Notes under the pieces: model-generated | Told to the model about the DNA's origin: nothing | What the model saw: the letters and a program-made list of their open reading frames with translations, nothing else | The model's database searches: none | NCBI RefSeq assembly: GCF_026672425.1 | Contig: NZ_JAPPRC010000006.1 | Coordinates: forward strand, 744,001-808,000 | Direction: 5' to 3' | DNA length: 64,000 bases | Source of the DNA: Pannonibacter sp. SL95 | GTDB taxonomy: Bacteria > Pseudomonadota > Alphaproteobacteria > Rhizobiales > Stappiaceae | In this document: piece by piece, positions 1 to 10,700 of the stretch | Layout: each line of letters starts with the position of its first letter | Position numbering within the stretch: position 1 is the stretch's first letter | Translations under genes and position numbers: made by a program

Positions 1-13
1 CTTGCGACGACCG

Positions 14-454
14 ATGGATCTCGTGAAACTCGCCGCTCTCGATCAGGACGACCTTGCCATCGTGTCCGCCCATGTGCAGGACGCGGTGCTGCTTGTCGGC
101 GACATCCGCTTCCTGCCCCAGGAGGGCAAGGCGGTGTTTGTGATGAACCGTTTTGTCTGGGACAGACCGGTTGATCCGCGCAGCGGGGCGCATGAGCGCC
201 GGCGCGCAGCCCTTGCCTTTTCCCGCGTCAGCGCCATGAAAGCAGCCGGGATCCGTCAGACGGTGAAGGATGCGGTGCTGTCGCTGCTGGCCGTGCAGTT
301 CCATCAGGCCGGCGAGGGGCCGGAAGGCGAGGTCATGCTGTCGTTTTCCGGTGGCGGAACGATTGCGCTGACGGTGGAGTGCATCGAGGCACAGCTGACC
401 GATCTCGGGCCCGCCTGGGGCACCGCGCATCGGCCGCAGCATCCGCTCGACTGA
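14..454 (+). CDS. DUF2948 family protein
   Basis: This small cytoplasmic protein of 146 residues has no known biochemical function. It starts at the ATG at 14; a TTG at 2 in the same frame would add four residues, and the window edge prevents checking further upstream. The sequence resembles the DUF2948 family, with an N-terminal segment beginning MDLVKLAALDQDDL and a conserved central stretch ending in WDRP. The family is known from alphaproteobacteria, where it commonly lies directly upstream of hisD, as here (77 bp gap). That context supports the family call but does not reveal a role. There is no signal peptide or membrane segment. The assignment rests on recalled family features and position, not on a database search. 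Confidence 0.8.
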   Translation: MDLVKLAALDQDDLAIVSAHVQDAVLLVGDIRFLPQEGKAVFVMNRFVWDRPVDPRSGAHERRRAALAFSRVSAMKAAGIRQTVKDAVLSLLAVQFHQAGEGPEGEVMLSFSGGGTIALTVECIEAQLTDLGPAWGTAHRPQHPLD

Positions 455-531
455 TCCAGTTACAAAACCGAAAAGGCCCAAGGGGGCCGCTGGCGAGGCT
501 GCGTGATCGCCGGCGACAAGGGAGATGACCT

Positions 532-1830
532 GTGCCGATCCGTCTTTCCATCGAGGCTGATGATTTCGAAACCCGCTTCCGCGCGTTGCTCGCCGGCAAG
601 CGTGAAGTCTCCGAGGACGTCGACCAGATCGTGCGCGACATCATCGAGGATGTGCGCCAGCGCGGCGATGCCGCAGTGATCGACTACACCAACCGCTTTG
701 ACCGCCTGCAGGCCGTCTCGATTGCGGAACTGACGGTGACCGAGGCCGAGATTGATGCCGCAATCGCCTCTGTCGACAGTGCAACGCTGGATGCGCTGAA
801 GCTGGCCCGCGACCGGATCCATTCGCACCACGCCCGCCAGATGCCGAAGGATGACCGCTATACGGACGCGATCGGCGTCGAGCTGGGGTCGATCTGGACG
901 GCGGTCGAGGCGGTTGGCATCTACGTGCCGGGCGGTCTTGCAAGCTATCCCAGCTCGGTGCTGATGAACGCTGTTCCGGCGAAGGTGGCAGGCGTCGAGC
1001 GCATTGCCATGGTGGTGCCGAGCCCGGACGGGATCCTCAATCCGCTGGTGCTGGCCGCAGCCCGGGTCGCCGGTGTCACCGAGATCTACCGCATCGGCGG
1101 GGCGCAGGCAGTGGCAGCTCTCGCCTATGGCACGGACAGCATCGCTCCGGTCGCCAAGATCGTAGGTCCGGGCAATGCCTTCGTGGCTGCAGCAAAGCGG
1201 CGTGTGTTCGGCACGGTCGGCATCGACATGATCGCCGGCCCGTCGGAAGTGCTGATCGTGGCTGACGGCGAGAACAATCCGGACTGGCTGGCAGCAGACC
1301 TGCTGGCCCAGGCCGAACATGATCCGGCAGCCCAGTCGATCCTCGTCACCACCGATGCAACGCTCGCCGATGCGGTGGAAGCAGCCGTGGAGCGGCAGCT
1401 GCGCACCTTGCCGCGCAGCGACGTGGCAGGGGCGAGCTGGCGTGACTATGGCGCGGTGATCACGGTGCGCACGCTTGAGGAGGCACTGCCTCTGGTCAAC
1501 CGCATTGCGCCGGAGCATCTGGAACTGGCGGTGGCCGATCCGGAAGCGCTGCTGAAGGGCGTGCGCAACGCGGGGGCGATCTTCATGGGCCATCACACAC
1601 CGGAAGCAATCGGTGATTATGTTGGCGGCTCAAACCATGTGTTGCCCACGGCGCGCTCCGCGCGGTTCTCGTCGGGCCTGTCCGTGCTTGACTTTGTCAA
1701 GCGGACGTCGATCCTTAGGTGCAACGCGCAAAACCTGAAGGCGCTCGGGCCTGCGGCGATTGCACTCGGTGAGGCGGAAGGACTTGGCGCGCATGCGCGG
1801 TCCGTCTCGATCAGACTGAACCTCGGCTGA
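532..1830 (+). CDS. hisD: Histidinol dehydrogenase HisD
   Basis: HisD is the cytoplasmic NAD-dependent zinc enzyme that oxidises L-histidinol to L-histidine in two steps, the end of histidine biosynthesis. The 432-residue product has the usual family length and runs without interruption. It shows the family signatures GIYVPGG near residue 125 and VGPGN near residue 220, and the C-terminal segment [14 protein letters not shown] that contributes the catalytic and zinc-binding His region. The start is GTG at 532, since no ATG in frame lies close upstream and the N-terminus ([13 protein letters not shown]) is typical. It precedes the UPF0262 gene by 37 bp, so the two may be co-transcribed. The call is secure. 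Confidence 0.97.
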   Translation: MPIRLSIEADDFETRFRALLAGKREVSEDVDQIVRDIIEDVRQRGDAAVIDYTNRFDRLQAVSIAELTVTEAEIDAAIASVDSATLDALKLARDRIHSHHARQMPKDDRYTDAIGVELGSIWTAVEAVGIYVPGGLASYPSSVLMNAVPAKVAGVERIAMVVPSPDGILNPLVLAAARVAGVTEIYRIGGAQAVAALAYGTDSIAPVAKIVGPGNAFVAAAKRRVFGTVGIDMIAGPSEVLIVADGENNPDWLAADLLAQAEHDPAAQSILVTTDATLADAVEAAVERQLRTLPRSDVAGASWRDYGAVITVRTLEEALPLVNRIAPEHLELAVADPEALLKGVRNAGAIFMGHHTPEAIGDYVGGSNHVLPTARSARFSSGLSVLDFVKRTSILRCNAQNLKALGPAAIALGEAEGLGAHARSVSIRLNLG

Positions 1831-1867
1831 CCTAGGGCTCAGTCGACACAAGGAGCGAGCCGGGCGT

Positions 1868-2413
1868 ATGGGGTCAGACGGAGAGGCAGTCATGGGCGGC
1901 CACGACAATGCGGCCGCTCCGGCGGAACCGGGGGCAGGCGAGGCGATCCGCAGCAGGCTGGTCGACGTGATCCTGGATGAAAGCTCCATCTCCCGCTCAA
2001 CGCCGGACATCGAGCATGACCGGGCGGTGGCGATCTACGATCTGATCGAGGAGAACACGTTCCACCCTGTCGGCCAGGCTCCGGGGCGCTACATCCTGCG
2101 GCTGTCGGTCATCGAGAAGAAGCTGGTGTTCGAGATCAGTGCCGAAGCCGGCCCGGCGGTGGCAACGCATGTGCTGTCGCTGACCCCGCTGCGCAAGATC
2201 GTGCGCGACTACGACATGATCTGCGAGAGCTACTATCAGGCGATCCGGCATGCGACGCCAAGCCAGATCGAGGCCATCGACATGGGGCGCCGCGGCGTGC
2301 ACAACGAGGGGTCCCAGATCCTGATGGAACGGCTGGAGGGGAAGATCGAGCTTGACCTTGTGACCGCGCGCCGATTGTTCACGCTGGTCTACGCCCTGCA
2401 CTGGAAGGGCTAA
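1868..2413 (+). CDS. UPF0262 family protein
   Basis: This is a conserved alphaproteobacterial protein of unknown function, 181 residues from the ATG at 1868. A second in-frame ATG at 1892 gives 173 residues and may be the true start. The sequence is typical of UPF0262: a segment [20 protein letters not shown] near the N-terminus, then F-E-I-S and [19 protein letters not shown]. There is no signal peptide or membrane segment. It sits between hisD and a low-molecular-weight phosphatase gene that begins 5 bp after its stop, so the two are probably one transcript. This gene order recurs in Rhizobiales, which is the main support beyond sequence appearance. Confidence 0.88.
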   Translation: MGSDGEAVMGGHDNAAAPAEPGAGEAIRSRLVDVILDESSISRSTPDIEHDRAVAIYDLIEENTFHPVGQAPGRYILRLSVIEKKLVFEISAEAGPAVATHVLSLTPLRKIVRDYDMICESYYQAIRHATPSQIEAIDMGRRGVHNEGSQILMERLEGKIELDLVTARRLFTLVYALHWKG

Positions 2414-2418
2414 GGGGC

Positions 2419-2871
2419 ATGACCGAGCCGGGCAAACGTCCGACTGCGGTCCTGTTCGCCTGCGGGATGAACGCAGTCCGTTCGCCCATGGCAGCCGCGA
2501 TCGCCAGCGCCCTGTTTCCGGGGCGGATCTACGTGAAGTCCGCCGGGGTGAAGCGCGGCGACCGCGACCCCTTTGTCGATCAGGTCATGGCCGAACTCGG
2601 CATGGACACCAGCAAGCATCAGCCGAAGACCTTTGAGGATCTCGACGAATCCGGGTTCGATCTGGTGGTGACCCTTGCTCCGCAGGCCCATCACAAGGCG
2701 CTGGAGCTGACGCGCACCGAGGCCGTCGACGTCGAATACTGGCCAACCATGGACCCGACGCTGGCAACAGGCAGCCGCGAACAGATCCTCGATGCCTATC
2801 GCGCGGTGCGTGATCAACTGTTGATGCGCATCAAGAAGCGCCTGGACTGGACGCCACCCCCCAGTGGGTGA
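2419..2871 (+). CDS. Low-molecular-weight phosphotyrosine phosphatase family protein
   Basis: The 150-residue product belongs to the low-molecular-weight protein tyrosine phosphatase / arsenate reductase-like family. The catalytic P-loop C-x5-R-S is visible near residue 15 as CGMNAVRS, where Cys is the nucleophile and Arg binds phosphate. The usual C-terminal D-P general-acid region is represented by the segment around WPTMDPTLATG. The protein is cytoplasmic. It follows the UPF0262 gene with only five bases between stop and start. Whether it dephosphorylates proteins or reduces arsenate cannot be decided from sequence, and no arsenic-resistance genes are nearby, which favours a phosphatase. 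Confidence 0.85.
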   Translation: MTEPGKRPTAVLFACGMNAVRSPMAAAIASALFPGRIYVKSAGVKRGDRDPFVDQVMAELGMDTSKHQPKTFEDLDESGFDLVVTLAPQAHHKALELTRTEAVDVEYWPTMDPTLATGSREQILDAYRAVRDQLLMRIKKRLDWTPPPSG

Positions 2872-3101
2872 TATGTACCGGACCCTGTAACGGTTCATGC
2901 AGCTTGCCGATGCTGGCCGGCGCTCGCACTTCAGCCCCTCGCATTTCAGCCCTCTGTCTGCGGCTGGGCTCTTGCAAGACGAACCTCTGTTTCCGCTTAG
3001 AGTGAGAAAAGCGCTCCTGCGCGGAAATTGTATTGTTCACATTCGCGGCGCGATCCGTTAGGTTCCGCGCACTTTCACGAACGGTTTGACCGGGATACCA
3101 T

Positions 3102-3320
3102 ATGGCCAAGGAAGAAGTTCTGGAGTTTCCGGGCGTAGTCACGGAACTGCTGCCCAACGCGACCTTTCGCGTGAGACTCGAAAACGACCACGAAATCATT
3201 GCCCACACCGCGGGCCGCATGCGCAAGAACCGCATCCGTGTTCTGGCCGGTGACCGGGTTCTCGTCGAGATGACCCCGTACGACCTGACCAAGGGCCGCA
3301 TCACCTACCGCTTCAAGTAA
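3102..3320 (+). CDS. infA: Translation initiation factor IF-1
   Basis: IF-1 binds the ribosomal A site during initiation and assists IF-2 and IF-3. The 72-residue product is exactly the usual bacterial length, begins [13 protein letters not shown] and has the OB-fold pattern, including [19 protein letters not shown] and the C-terminal [11 protein letters not shown]. It stands alone behind a 230-bp upstream region, long enough for its own promoter, and is followed 22 bp later by the maf-type gene. The upstream 2872-3101 stretch holds no other gene I can support. The call is secure. Confidence 0.98.
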   Translation: MAKEEVLEFPGVVTELLPNATFRVRLENDHEIIAHTAGRMRKNRIRVLAGDRVLVEMTPYDLTKGRITYRFK

Positions 3321-3342
3321 GCGCAGTTCATCAGCAGGGGCG

Positions 3343-3996
3343 ATGACGACCATCATGAGCGATGCTGCACAAGTTCCGCTGATCCTGGCGTCCGCTTCGC
3401 CGCGCCGACTGGCGTTGTTGCAGCAGATCGGCATCGACCCGCGTCATCTGATCCCGGCTGATCTGGATGAGACCCCGCAGCGCGGCGAAACTCCGCGCGC
3501 TCTTGCCATCCGGCTGGCCCGGTCCAAGGCCAAGGCCGTTCGGGACCAGGCGGACGGGCAGCCGGAGCTTGCGCCTTGCGTCGTGCTGGCTGCAGACACC
3601 GTGGTGGCTGTCGGGCGCCGTATCCTGCCCAAGGCGGAAACGATCGACCAGGCCGAGGCTTGCCTTGGCTTGCTGTCCGGCCGTGGCCATCGGGTTTATA
3701 CCGGTTTGGCCGTGGCGTTGCCGGGCGGCGGTGTGCGGCACAAGATCGTCGAGACCCGCGTCCGCTTCAAGAAGCTGTCACGCCAGGAAGGCGATGACTA
3801 TCTGGCTTCCGGCGAATGGCGCGGAAAAGCCGGCGGCTATGCGATCCAGGGCCTCGCCGGTTCCTTTGTCGTCAAGCTGGTCGGCTCCTATCCCAATGTT
3901 GTCGGCCTGCCGCTTTACGAGACGATGAGCCTGTTGTCGGCCGCCGGGATCGACGGACGGGCCCTGTGGCGCGATCCCTTGCGCCTGCCGGCATGA
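3343..3996 (+). CDS. maf: Maf-like nucleoside triphosphate pyrophosphatase
   Basis: Maf family enzymes hydrolyse non-canonical nucleoside triphosphates such as dTTP/UTP or modified pyrimidines to monophosphates, a cytoplasmic housecleaning role. The 217-residue product shows the N-terminal signature [16 protein letters not shown] and the central [15 protein letters not shown] motif with catalytic Asp, followed by [10 protein letters not shown]. The start is ATG at 3343; an ATG at 3355 is a plausible alternative. yacG begins eight bases after its stop. The C-terminal segment [11 protein letters not shown] is typical. The exact nucleotide preference of the subfamily cannot be read from the sequence. 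Confidence 0.93.
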   Translation: MTTIMSDAAQVPLILASASPRRLALLQQIGIDPRHLIPADLDETPQRGETPRALAIRLARSKAKAVRDQADGQPELAPCVVLAADTVVAVGRRILPKAETIDQAEACLGLLSGRGHRVYTGLAVALPGGGVRHKIVETRVRFKKLSRQEGDDYLASGEWRGKAGGYAIQGLAGSFVVKLVGSYPNVVGLPLYETMSLLSAAGIDGRALWRDPLRLPA

Positions 3997-4003
3997 GGGC
4001 ACA

Positions 4004-4225
4004 ATGACCGACGCGGGCAACACCAATGGCGAAGGCAGCAACCGGACGGGCGGCGACAAACGCCTGAGGCCCTGTCCGGTGTGTTCCAAGATGTCGACCC
4101 CGACGGATCACCCGTTTTGCAGCGACCGCTGTGCCAAGGTCGATCTCAACCGCTGGCTTTCCGGCGGCTATGGCATCCCGGTGGTGGAGTTCGACGACCT
4201 GTCGGAAGGCGACGACCGGACCTGA
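4004..4225 (+). CDS. yacG: DNA gyrase inhibitor YacG
   Basis: YacG is a small zinc protein that binds GyrB and inhibits DNA gyrase in E. coli. The 73-residue product has the four expected zinc cysteines, C-P-V-C followed about 20 residues later by F-C-S-x-R-C, and the conserved LNRWLSGGYGIP segment. It closes the conserved block that begins with hisD and lies seven bases after the maf stop, so it is probably co-transcribed. In many Rhizobiales tRNA-Phe is found close to yacG; here the tRNA is about 7 kb further on, separated by the nucleotidase and secretion genes. Confidence 0.92.
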   Translation: MTDAGNTNGEGSNRTGGDKRLRPCPVCSKMSTPTDHPFCSDRCAKVDLNRWLSGGYGIPVVEFDDLSEGDDRT

Positions 4226-4403
4226 TCTGGCAGCATGTTTTTTAGCCGGCTTGCAAATAATCACTTGTTCTGAAAATTTTTTCGCACTTGAATGCATTGA
4301 CCCGCACTTGACCCAGCGTCGAGCGGCCGCGTGCGACCACGACCTGCCACGTGCCTTGCGGCAATGATGAAGACGACGCGGCAACAAAAGCGTCGCAGTG
4401 CTG

Positions 4404-4427
4404 TGTTACGTCCCCATGATTGTAACA
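4404..4427. promoter_or_regulatory. Candidate operator upstream of the 5'-nucleotidase gene
   Basis: The 235-bp gap before the nucleotidase contains the inverted repeat TGTTAC (4404-4409) and GTAACA (4422-4427), separated by 12 bases and ending about 33 bases upstream of the ATG at 4461. The position suits a regulator site, but arms of six bases are short and could be chance. I see no other feature in this gap. Confidence 0.25.
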
Positions 4428-4460
4428 GGACCGACGAGTCCGTCTTTTGGCGAGGCGATC

Positions 4461-6074
4461 ATGAAGAACATGCTTCTTGGCGCAACTGCCCTGTTTGCCA
4501 GTCTGGCGATGGGCGGTGCTGCGCTTGCCGATTATTCCGTCACCGTTTTGCATACGAATGACCTGCACAGCCGCATCGAACAGATCAACAAGTTCGACAC
4601 CGGCTGCAGCGCGGATGAGAGCCAGAAGGGCGAGTGCTTTGGCGGCGTCGCCCGCGTGAAGGCCAAGATCGACGAGCGCCGCAAGGCTCTGGCCGCCGAG
4701 GGCAAGAACGTGATCGTGCTGGATGCCGGTGACCAGTTCCAGGGCTCGCTGTTCTACACGACCTACAAGGGCAAGGACTCGGCCGAGTTCATGAACATGA
4801 TCGGCTATGACGCCATGGCCGTTGGCAACCACGAGTTCGACGATGGCCCGCAGGGCCTCGCCGACTTCATTGGCATGGTCAAGTTCCCGGTCATCTCGGG
4901 CAACACCGACGTCATCAATGAGCCGCTGCTGAAGGGCAAGCTGCCGGGCGCTGTCATCCTGGACGTCGGCGGCCAGAAGCTGGCAATCGTCGCCACGCTG
5001 GCTGAAGACACCAACGAGACCTCCTCGCCGGGCAAGGGTGTGCGCTTCATCAAGTCGGAAGACTATCTCAAGGGTGCAGTGGACGCCCTGGAGCTGGCCG
5101 GCATCAACAAGATCATCGCCCTGACCCACGTCGGCCTGCCGCGTGACAAGGAAATCGCCGCCAGCGTTGCCGGCATCGACGCCATCGTCGGGGGCCACTC
5201 GCACACGCTGCTGTCGAACACGAACGACAAGGCCGCCGGACCCTATCCGACCCTCGTCGCCAATCCGGCCGGCAAGGACGTCCCGATCGTCCAGGCCTAT
5301 GCCTACAGCAAGTATGTCGGCGAAGTTGAACTGACCTTCGACGACAACGGCAACCTGATCTCCGCCAAGGGCGAGCCAATCCTGCTCGACAAGTCGGTTG
5401 AGCCGGACCCGGCCGTGGTGGCTCGCGTCGCCGAGCTGGCCAAGCCGCTTGAAGAAGTGCGTGCCAAGGTGATTGGTGCCTCGGCTGCAGCCATCGACGG
5501 TTCGCGCGATACCTGCCGCGCCGGCGAATGCCAGATGGGCAACCTGGTTGCCGATGCGATGCTGGCCCGCGTCAAGGATCAGGGCATCCAGGTCGCTATC
5601 CAGAACGGTGGCGGCCTGCGCGCTTCCATCGATGCTGGCGAAGTCACGATGGGCGAAGTCCTGACCGTCCTGCCGTTCCAGAACAGCCTCGCAACCTTCC
5701 AGCTCAAGGGCTCGGATGTGATCGCGGCGCTGGAAAACGGCGTGTCGAAGGTCGAGGAAGGCGCTGGCCGATTCCCGCAGGTTTCCGGTCTTCGCTACAA
5801 GTGGACCCGCGCAAAGCCGGCTGGTGACGGTCGCATCATCACCGTTGAGGTGATGGAAGACGGCGGTTGGAAGCCGATTGATCCGGACAAGATCTACGGT
5901 GTTGCAACCAACAACTACATGCGCTCGGGCGGCGACGGCTACGGCGTCTTCGCCAAGGCGGGAATCAACGCCTATGACTACGGCCCGGGCCTTGAGGAAG
6001 TGGTTGCTGACTTCATCGCCGGTGCCAAGGACTACACGCCTTACACCGACAGCCGCGTGACGGAAGTCAAGTAA
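4461..6074 (+). CDS. Exported 5'-nucleotidase / UDP-sugar hydrolase-type metallophosphatase
   Basis: This periplasmic enzyme of 537 residues probably removes phosphate from nucleotides, like UshA. The ATG at 4461 is chosen because it gives a clean signal peptide (MKNMLLGATALFASLAMGGAALA); the longer frame from 4398 adds a non-typical extension. Metallophosphatase motifs appear in order: LHTNDLH with metal ligands Asp34 and His36, DAGDQFQGS near residue 90, GNHEFDDG near 120 and GGHSHT near 245. The C-terminal 5'-nucleotidase domain shows QNGGGLRASI and TNNYMRSGGDGY. A hairpin terminator follows, so it appears to be a single-gene transcript. The natural substrate is not determined by sequence. 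Confidence 0.92.
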   Translation: MKNMLLGATALFASLAMGGAALADYSVTVLHTNDLHSRIEQINKFDTGCSADESQKGECFGGVARVKAKIDERRKALAAEGKNVIVLDAGDQFQGSLFYTTYKGKDSAEFMNMIGYDAMAVGNHEFDDGPQGLADFIGMVKFPVISGNTDVINEPLLKGKLPGAVILDVGGQKLAIVATLAEDTNETSSPGKGVRFIKSEDYLKGAVDALELAGINKIIALTHVGLPRDKEIAASVAGIDAIVGGHSHTLLSNTNDKAAGPYPTLVANPAGKDVPIVQAYAYSKYVGEVELTFDDNGNLISAKGEPILLDKSVEPDPAVVARVAELAKPLEEVRAKVIGASAAAIDGSRDTCRAGECQMGNLVADAMLARVKDQGIQVAIQNGGGLRASIDAGEVTMGEVLTVLPFQNSLATFQLKGSDVIAALENGVSKVEEGAGRFPQVSGLRYKWTRAKPAGDGRIITVEVMEDGGWKPIDPDKIYGVATNNYMRSGGDGYGVFAKAGINAYDYGPGLEEVVADFIAGAKDYTPYTDSRVTEVK

Positions 6075-6110
6075 CGGCAATCGACCCTGAATTCGCCAGA
6101 CAGGGTGAAC

Positions 6111-6145
6111 GGGCGCGTCGGGAGACCGGCGCGCCTATTTTTATT
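6111..6145 (+). terminator. Rho-independent terminator after the 5'-nucleotidase
   Basis: A stem of GGCGCG (6112-6117) and CGCGCC (6130-6135) is followed directly by TATTTTTATT. It lies about 40 bp after the nucleotidase stop, on the same strand. Confidence 0.75.
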
Positions 6146-6355
6146 AAAATTCAGGGGCTTGTGAAAAACGACGGTACGGCCGTGGCGATTCGTCCCTTGC
6201 TTGCAGGCAATTGCAATGCACAACGGCCTTTGCCAGCGCGGGCAAGCTCCTGTATTTGTGAACCATTCGGCAGGATTTACACTCGGTTAAGCAATTCCGT
6301 GCGTTGGAGTTTCGTTTTGGCATTCGTCAGTTCTAGGGCCAGCGACGCGCGCCGG

Positions 6356-7741
6356 ATGGGCAGGCGCAATCGCGGTTCGGCAGTCTTTACCGGTCTGAGG
6401 CGTCTGGCATCCGTTGCGGGGCTCGCGATGCTGTTCGCTGCGCCGGTTGCGGCGCCGGCGTTTGCCCAAGGGGCTGTGTTCGGCACGACCGAGCTGAAAG
6501 CGCGACAGGCCGCGCTGCTCAAGGCCTCGCTGGCTGATCCGGCCAATCTCGACGCCGCATTTGAATATGCGATGGTTTCTGCGCAGGTCGGAGACCACGA
6601 GGCGGCGATCAGCACGCTGGAGCGGATGCTGGTGTTTGCGCCGGGCTTGCCGCGCGTGCAGCTGGAGCTGGGTGTCCTGTATCTCCGGTTGGGGGCGGAG
6701 GACGTCGCGGCGACCTATTTCGAGAGCGCGCTGGCAGCGCCCAACGTTCCGCCACAGGTGGCTGAGCGGGTCAATCTGTACCTTGCCGCCATCGCCAAGA
6801 AGGAAGCGCCGGCCAAGGTCAGCGGCATGCTGACAACGGGCGTGCGTGTGCAGTCGAATGCCAATGCCTCACCGGAAGGCCGGCGGATCCAGCTGAATGG
6901 CAACACCTTCCTGCTCGACGACACTTCGACCGGCAAGGCGGACGTCAATGGCTTCCTCTCCGGCAACGTGCACTTTTCCTACGATCTGGGCCTGCAGGGG
7001 GACACGCTGGAGGCCGATCTGGTCTTCTATGGCGCGCGGTACGGCAAGCTGGACCGGCTCAACACGGAAATGGCCGAACTGACCTTCGGCCCGACGCTGA
7101 ACCTTGCCCGGATCGGCATCGACGATGCAAGGCTCGGCCTCTATGGCATCGCGAATGGCATCCGCCTTGATGGCGCCAACTACAGCGGCGCGATTGGCGC
7201 AGGCGTTCGTCTCGGCATGAAGGTCATGGAGCGCGACGAAATCAACGCGCGGCTCGAAGTCCGCCGGCGCTGGTTCAACGATACGGTCCGCTATCCCACG
7301 GCATCCGACCGGGCGGGTTACGCACTGCGCGCCGTCTCGACCTATCATCACCGGTTTACAGCCGCGTTTTCCGGACGGCTTTCCCTTATGCTCGACTATG
7401 AGGATGCACAGGTGGCCTGGAAGCGCAGCCTTGAGGCTGGCGTCTCGGCGGGTCTGACCTACCGGTTCAGCTCGCCGTTCGGGCCCGACGCCGGTCCGTG
7501 GTCCATCGATCTTGAGGCAGGCTACAGCCGCCGTGGCTTTTCCCGGCCTGATCCGCTTGTGAACCGCAGCCGCAGCCAGCGAGACAATGAAGCCTGGGCG
7601 CGCACGGTGCTGACCATGCCGGTCGGCAGCAAGGGAACAGCCGTTGCGCTGACCGGCGAACTGCGCCGCCAGCAGTCCAATTACGATCTGAACGATTACA
7701 CCAATGCCCTTGGCATGGTGACGCTGATGCAGCGGTTCTAG
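6356..7741 (+). CDS. TPR plus beta-barrel outer-membrane protein, Slam/type XI secretion-like
   Basis: The 461-residue product has a signal peptide (about residues 1-38, ending APAFAQ), a helical repeat region at about 40-160 whose pattern ([23 protein letters not shown], then [26 protein letters not shown]) reads as tetratricopeptide repeats, and a C-terminal region of alternating amphipathic strands ending in a terminal Phe (LMQRF), as in outer-membrane barrels. This architecture is that of DUF560/Slam proteins, which move certain lipoproteins or soluble proteins to the cell surface. The ATG at 6356 is preferred because the longer frame from 6161 has no signal peptide at its start. The FecR-domain gene begins 11 bp after the stop, and Slam-type genes typically sit beside their cargo. 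The family call is inferred from architecture, not alignment. Confidence 0.7.
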   Translation: MGRRNRGSAVFTGLRRLASVAGLAMLFAAPVAAPAFAQGAVFGTTELKARQAALLKASLADPANLDAAFEYAMVSAQVGDHEAAISTLERMLVFAPGLPRVQLELGVLYLRLGAEDVAATYFESALAAPNVPPQVAERVNLYLAAIAKKEAPAKVSGMLTTGVRVQSNANASPEGRRIQLNGNTFLLDDTSTGKADVNGFLSGNVHFSYDLGLQGDTLEADLVFYGARYGKLDRLNTEMAELTFGPTLNLARIGIDDARLGLYGIANGIRLDGANYSGAIGAGVRLGMKVMERDEINARLEVRRRWFNDTVRYPTASDRAGYALRAVSTYHHRFTAAFSGRLSLMLDYEDAQVAWKRSLEAGVSAGLTYRFSSPFGPDAGPWSIDLEAGYSRRGFSRPDPLVNRSRSQRDNEAWARTVLTMPVGSKGTAVALTGELRRQQSNYDLNDYTNALGMVTLMQRF

Positions 7742-7752
7742 GAGTATTGCCG

Positions 7753-10700
7753 GTGAACACGCGCCTTGTTGCTACTCTTCTTGCCCTGACGTCGCTGGGC
7801 GGCTTTGCCAGCCCGGCCATGGCCAATCAGGACGTCGGTGTTGCCGCCGCCGTCAACAAGCAGGCGCTGGGCACACCGCCCGGTCTGCCAACCCGCACGA
7901 TCATTCTCGGCAATAACATCATCTACAAGGAACGCATCGAGACGGGAGGCTCCGGTCTCGTTCAGGTGCTGCTTGTCGATGGTTCGACCTTCACGGTTGG
8001 GGCTAACTCCAATCTGGTGATCGACGAATTCGTCTATGATCCGGCTGCAGGCACCGGCAAGCTGGTGGCGTCCTTCGGCAAGGGCGTTGCGCGCTTTGTC
8101 GGCGGCAAGCTGTCGAAGAACCAGGATGGCGTCAACGTGAAGACGCCCGTCGGCACCATCGGCATTCGCGGTGGCATTGCGAACATTGATGTGAAGGGCA
8201 ACTCGGCAGCGTTTTCTCTGATCTATGGCAAGGAGTTGACCTTCACCGGGCGCGGCGGCGCGCGTCAGCGCGTCTATGAGGCCGGCTACACGATTGCTGT
8301 TGGCGAAGGCGGATCGGGCAGCGAGGTGCGCCGCACGACGCGCAACGATCTCGGCGGGATCCAGAACGCTCTCGGCGGTCGCCCTGGACAAAACGGTGGC
8401 ATTCCGAAGCCACCGACCGATGAGCAGGTCGCAAGTTCCGGCATTCAGGGCGTGAATTCGGGGCTGGGCATCATCCGCGCGGTTCCCGTTCCCAAGCCGC
8501 AGGTCGTGCGCGCAACTGAGCTGGAACAGGTGGACAGCACCCTGATCCAGGTGGCGCAGCTGGACAAGGTTCCCGACGTCAAGAAGCCCGATCCCAAGCC
8601 GGAGCCGACCCCGGACCCGACGCCGTCTCCTGATCCGACGCCATCGCCGAACCCCACGCCGTCGCCAGATCCGACACCGGATCCGACTCCGGATCCCAAC
8701 GAACCGACGAAGCCTGAGCCGACGCCAACTCCGACGCCGTCTCCTGATCCGACGCCCAACCCGAACCCGAACCCTAATCCCAATCCGACGCCAACTCCGA
8801 CAACGGAGGAGGTGCAGGCTCGGGCGTTGTTCGGCAGTCCCGGGTTCTATGAAGTTCCGGGCGGATCGGCGATCGTCTCCAATCCGGGCGCGCAAGGCAT
8901 CATTGGCAACAACGGCAGCACCACAGCTGACGTGACGCTGACGCTTCAATCGAACGCCAACGCCGCCATGTCCAGCGCGGCGACGACGGCGGGTGCCATC
9001 CTGCGCGGAACGGCAAATGGGGGGCAGGTGTCCGTTCCGGTGCCGACGTCCAGCGGGATGCATTATTTCCTGTCGGCCATCACCAGCACCGGCAAGCACT
9101 TCGGCGCGCTGGCAATCGACAGCGTTCCCGTGTTGCCGACAATCAACGCCTCGACGCAAGGCACGATCACCCATATCGGGCGCGGTGCCTATTACCGCGG
9201 CGCGCATAATTTCTTCGCGCTTGCCTATCAGGCGGCTTCTGCACCCGATTCAGAGCCGACGTTCGATGGCGATCTCGATGACATCATGTATCTGTTTGGT
9301 GGAACCCCCACGAGCTTCTCGTCGATGGTCGTGACCAGCGGGACGCCCAAGCTGCGCACCTACACGCTGGAAGGCGACATGCAGCAGGCGATCCGTTTTG
9401 GTGAGGACGAAAGTGGCGGCACGCTGCGGATCCTGAGTTCCAAAGCCCTGTTCATGAACCCGGTTGCAACCGAAGCACTTGGAATGGACTTCATGGCTGA
9501 CGTGCAGAGTTCAGGCCTGTCGGTGCTGGAGGGGACCGGGTCAGCGGTCTCGACCAAGCCGCTTGCGCTGGCCTCATCGTTCCTCATTGAAGGCAAGGGC
9601 AGCCAGCAGAAGTCGCTTGTCAGCCTGTTTGCCGGCGAGGTGTTTGACGACACCGTGTCACTGAAGATGCAAGGAAACCGCCGCGGTGGCTACCGGTCGA
9701 GCAGCGTCGAGTCCTCTGCCAATTTCACGGGCCGGATCAAGTCTGTGGCCGGAACCGACGGCGCCCATGCGTTTGGAAACAACGCACAGAACTTCATCCT
9801 GAGCGCAGACCTCGGCAACCAGCCCTACCACGACAGCTTTGCCGTCGTGCCCTCCGGTATGCCGCTGTCAAAGCAGTTTGCAAGCTCGATGCATATCGCC
9901 AATCTGCTGAGCTATACCGACAGCACGACGCTGACCCGCTCGGATCGTGGCATTGCCGGCTATGGCGCGGGTGTGCTGCAACAGCCAGATGGCTCCGGCG
10001 GACTGAGCAAAACCGTTCTGACAACGGTACATCCGCTCGACATGTCGCTGGATTTCGATGCGACGCGCAAGTCGGTCAGCGCCAGCATGCGGCTGACCGA
10101 AACCGGCTATCAGGACGATCCGGTCAGCAGCACCGACCAAGGCAAGACGCTGGACATCAGTTTTGGCGATGAGTCGACGGCAATCGAAGATCCGCGCCGG
10201 TCGGTGTTCATCGATGACGACCGTTATGCAGCCCTGGAAAGCAACTCTAGCTCCAGCTCTCCGACACTGACCGACAATGCCGGAAATTCTTCGCTGGATG
10301 CCAAGGCAACCAGCTACTTCCTGCCCTCGACAATGGTGGCGAATGGCGATGCGGGTCTGTTCGCGCCGGGCCAGAAATGCACCTGCTCCTTCCTGGAGTG
10401 GGGCTACTGGGGCACAAGCATTGCCACGGACAATCCCGCACCATCGGCGCCAGACACGCTGAACCAGGTGCATCTGGGGACCTGGGCGGCCGGGCGGATT
10501 CTGGGGCCGGGCGACATGCCGACAACCGGCACGGCCACCTACACCGGCCATGCGGTCGGATCGGTGGTCAATGGCGGGGCGCAGTATCTGGCGGCCGGTG
10601 ATTTCTCGATGTCGGTCGACTTTGCCGCCCGCAATGGAACCGCCGCCATTTCCGACTTCGACGGCCGGAACTTCACCTCGGCCCTTACGGCCGGAAGTCT

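Noticed and set aside
4242-6080. 612-codon open frame antisense to the 5'-nucleotidase gene
   Set aside because: The plus strand holds complete nucleotidase motifs over the same interval. Long antisense frames are expected in GC-rich DNA, and this one has no recognisable domain.
8587-8808. Possible minisatellite or CRISPR-like repeat
   Set aside because: The repetition follows the Pro-Asp/Ser/Asn-Pro-Thr codons of a linker in the FecR-domain protein. There are no spacers of constant length, and no CRISPR array or cas gene is in the window.
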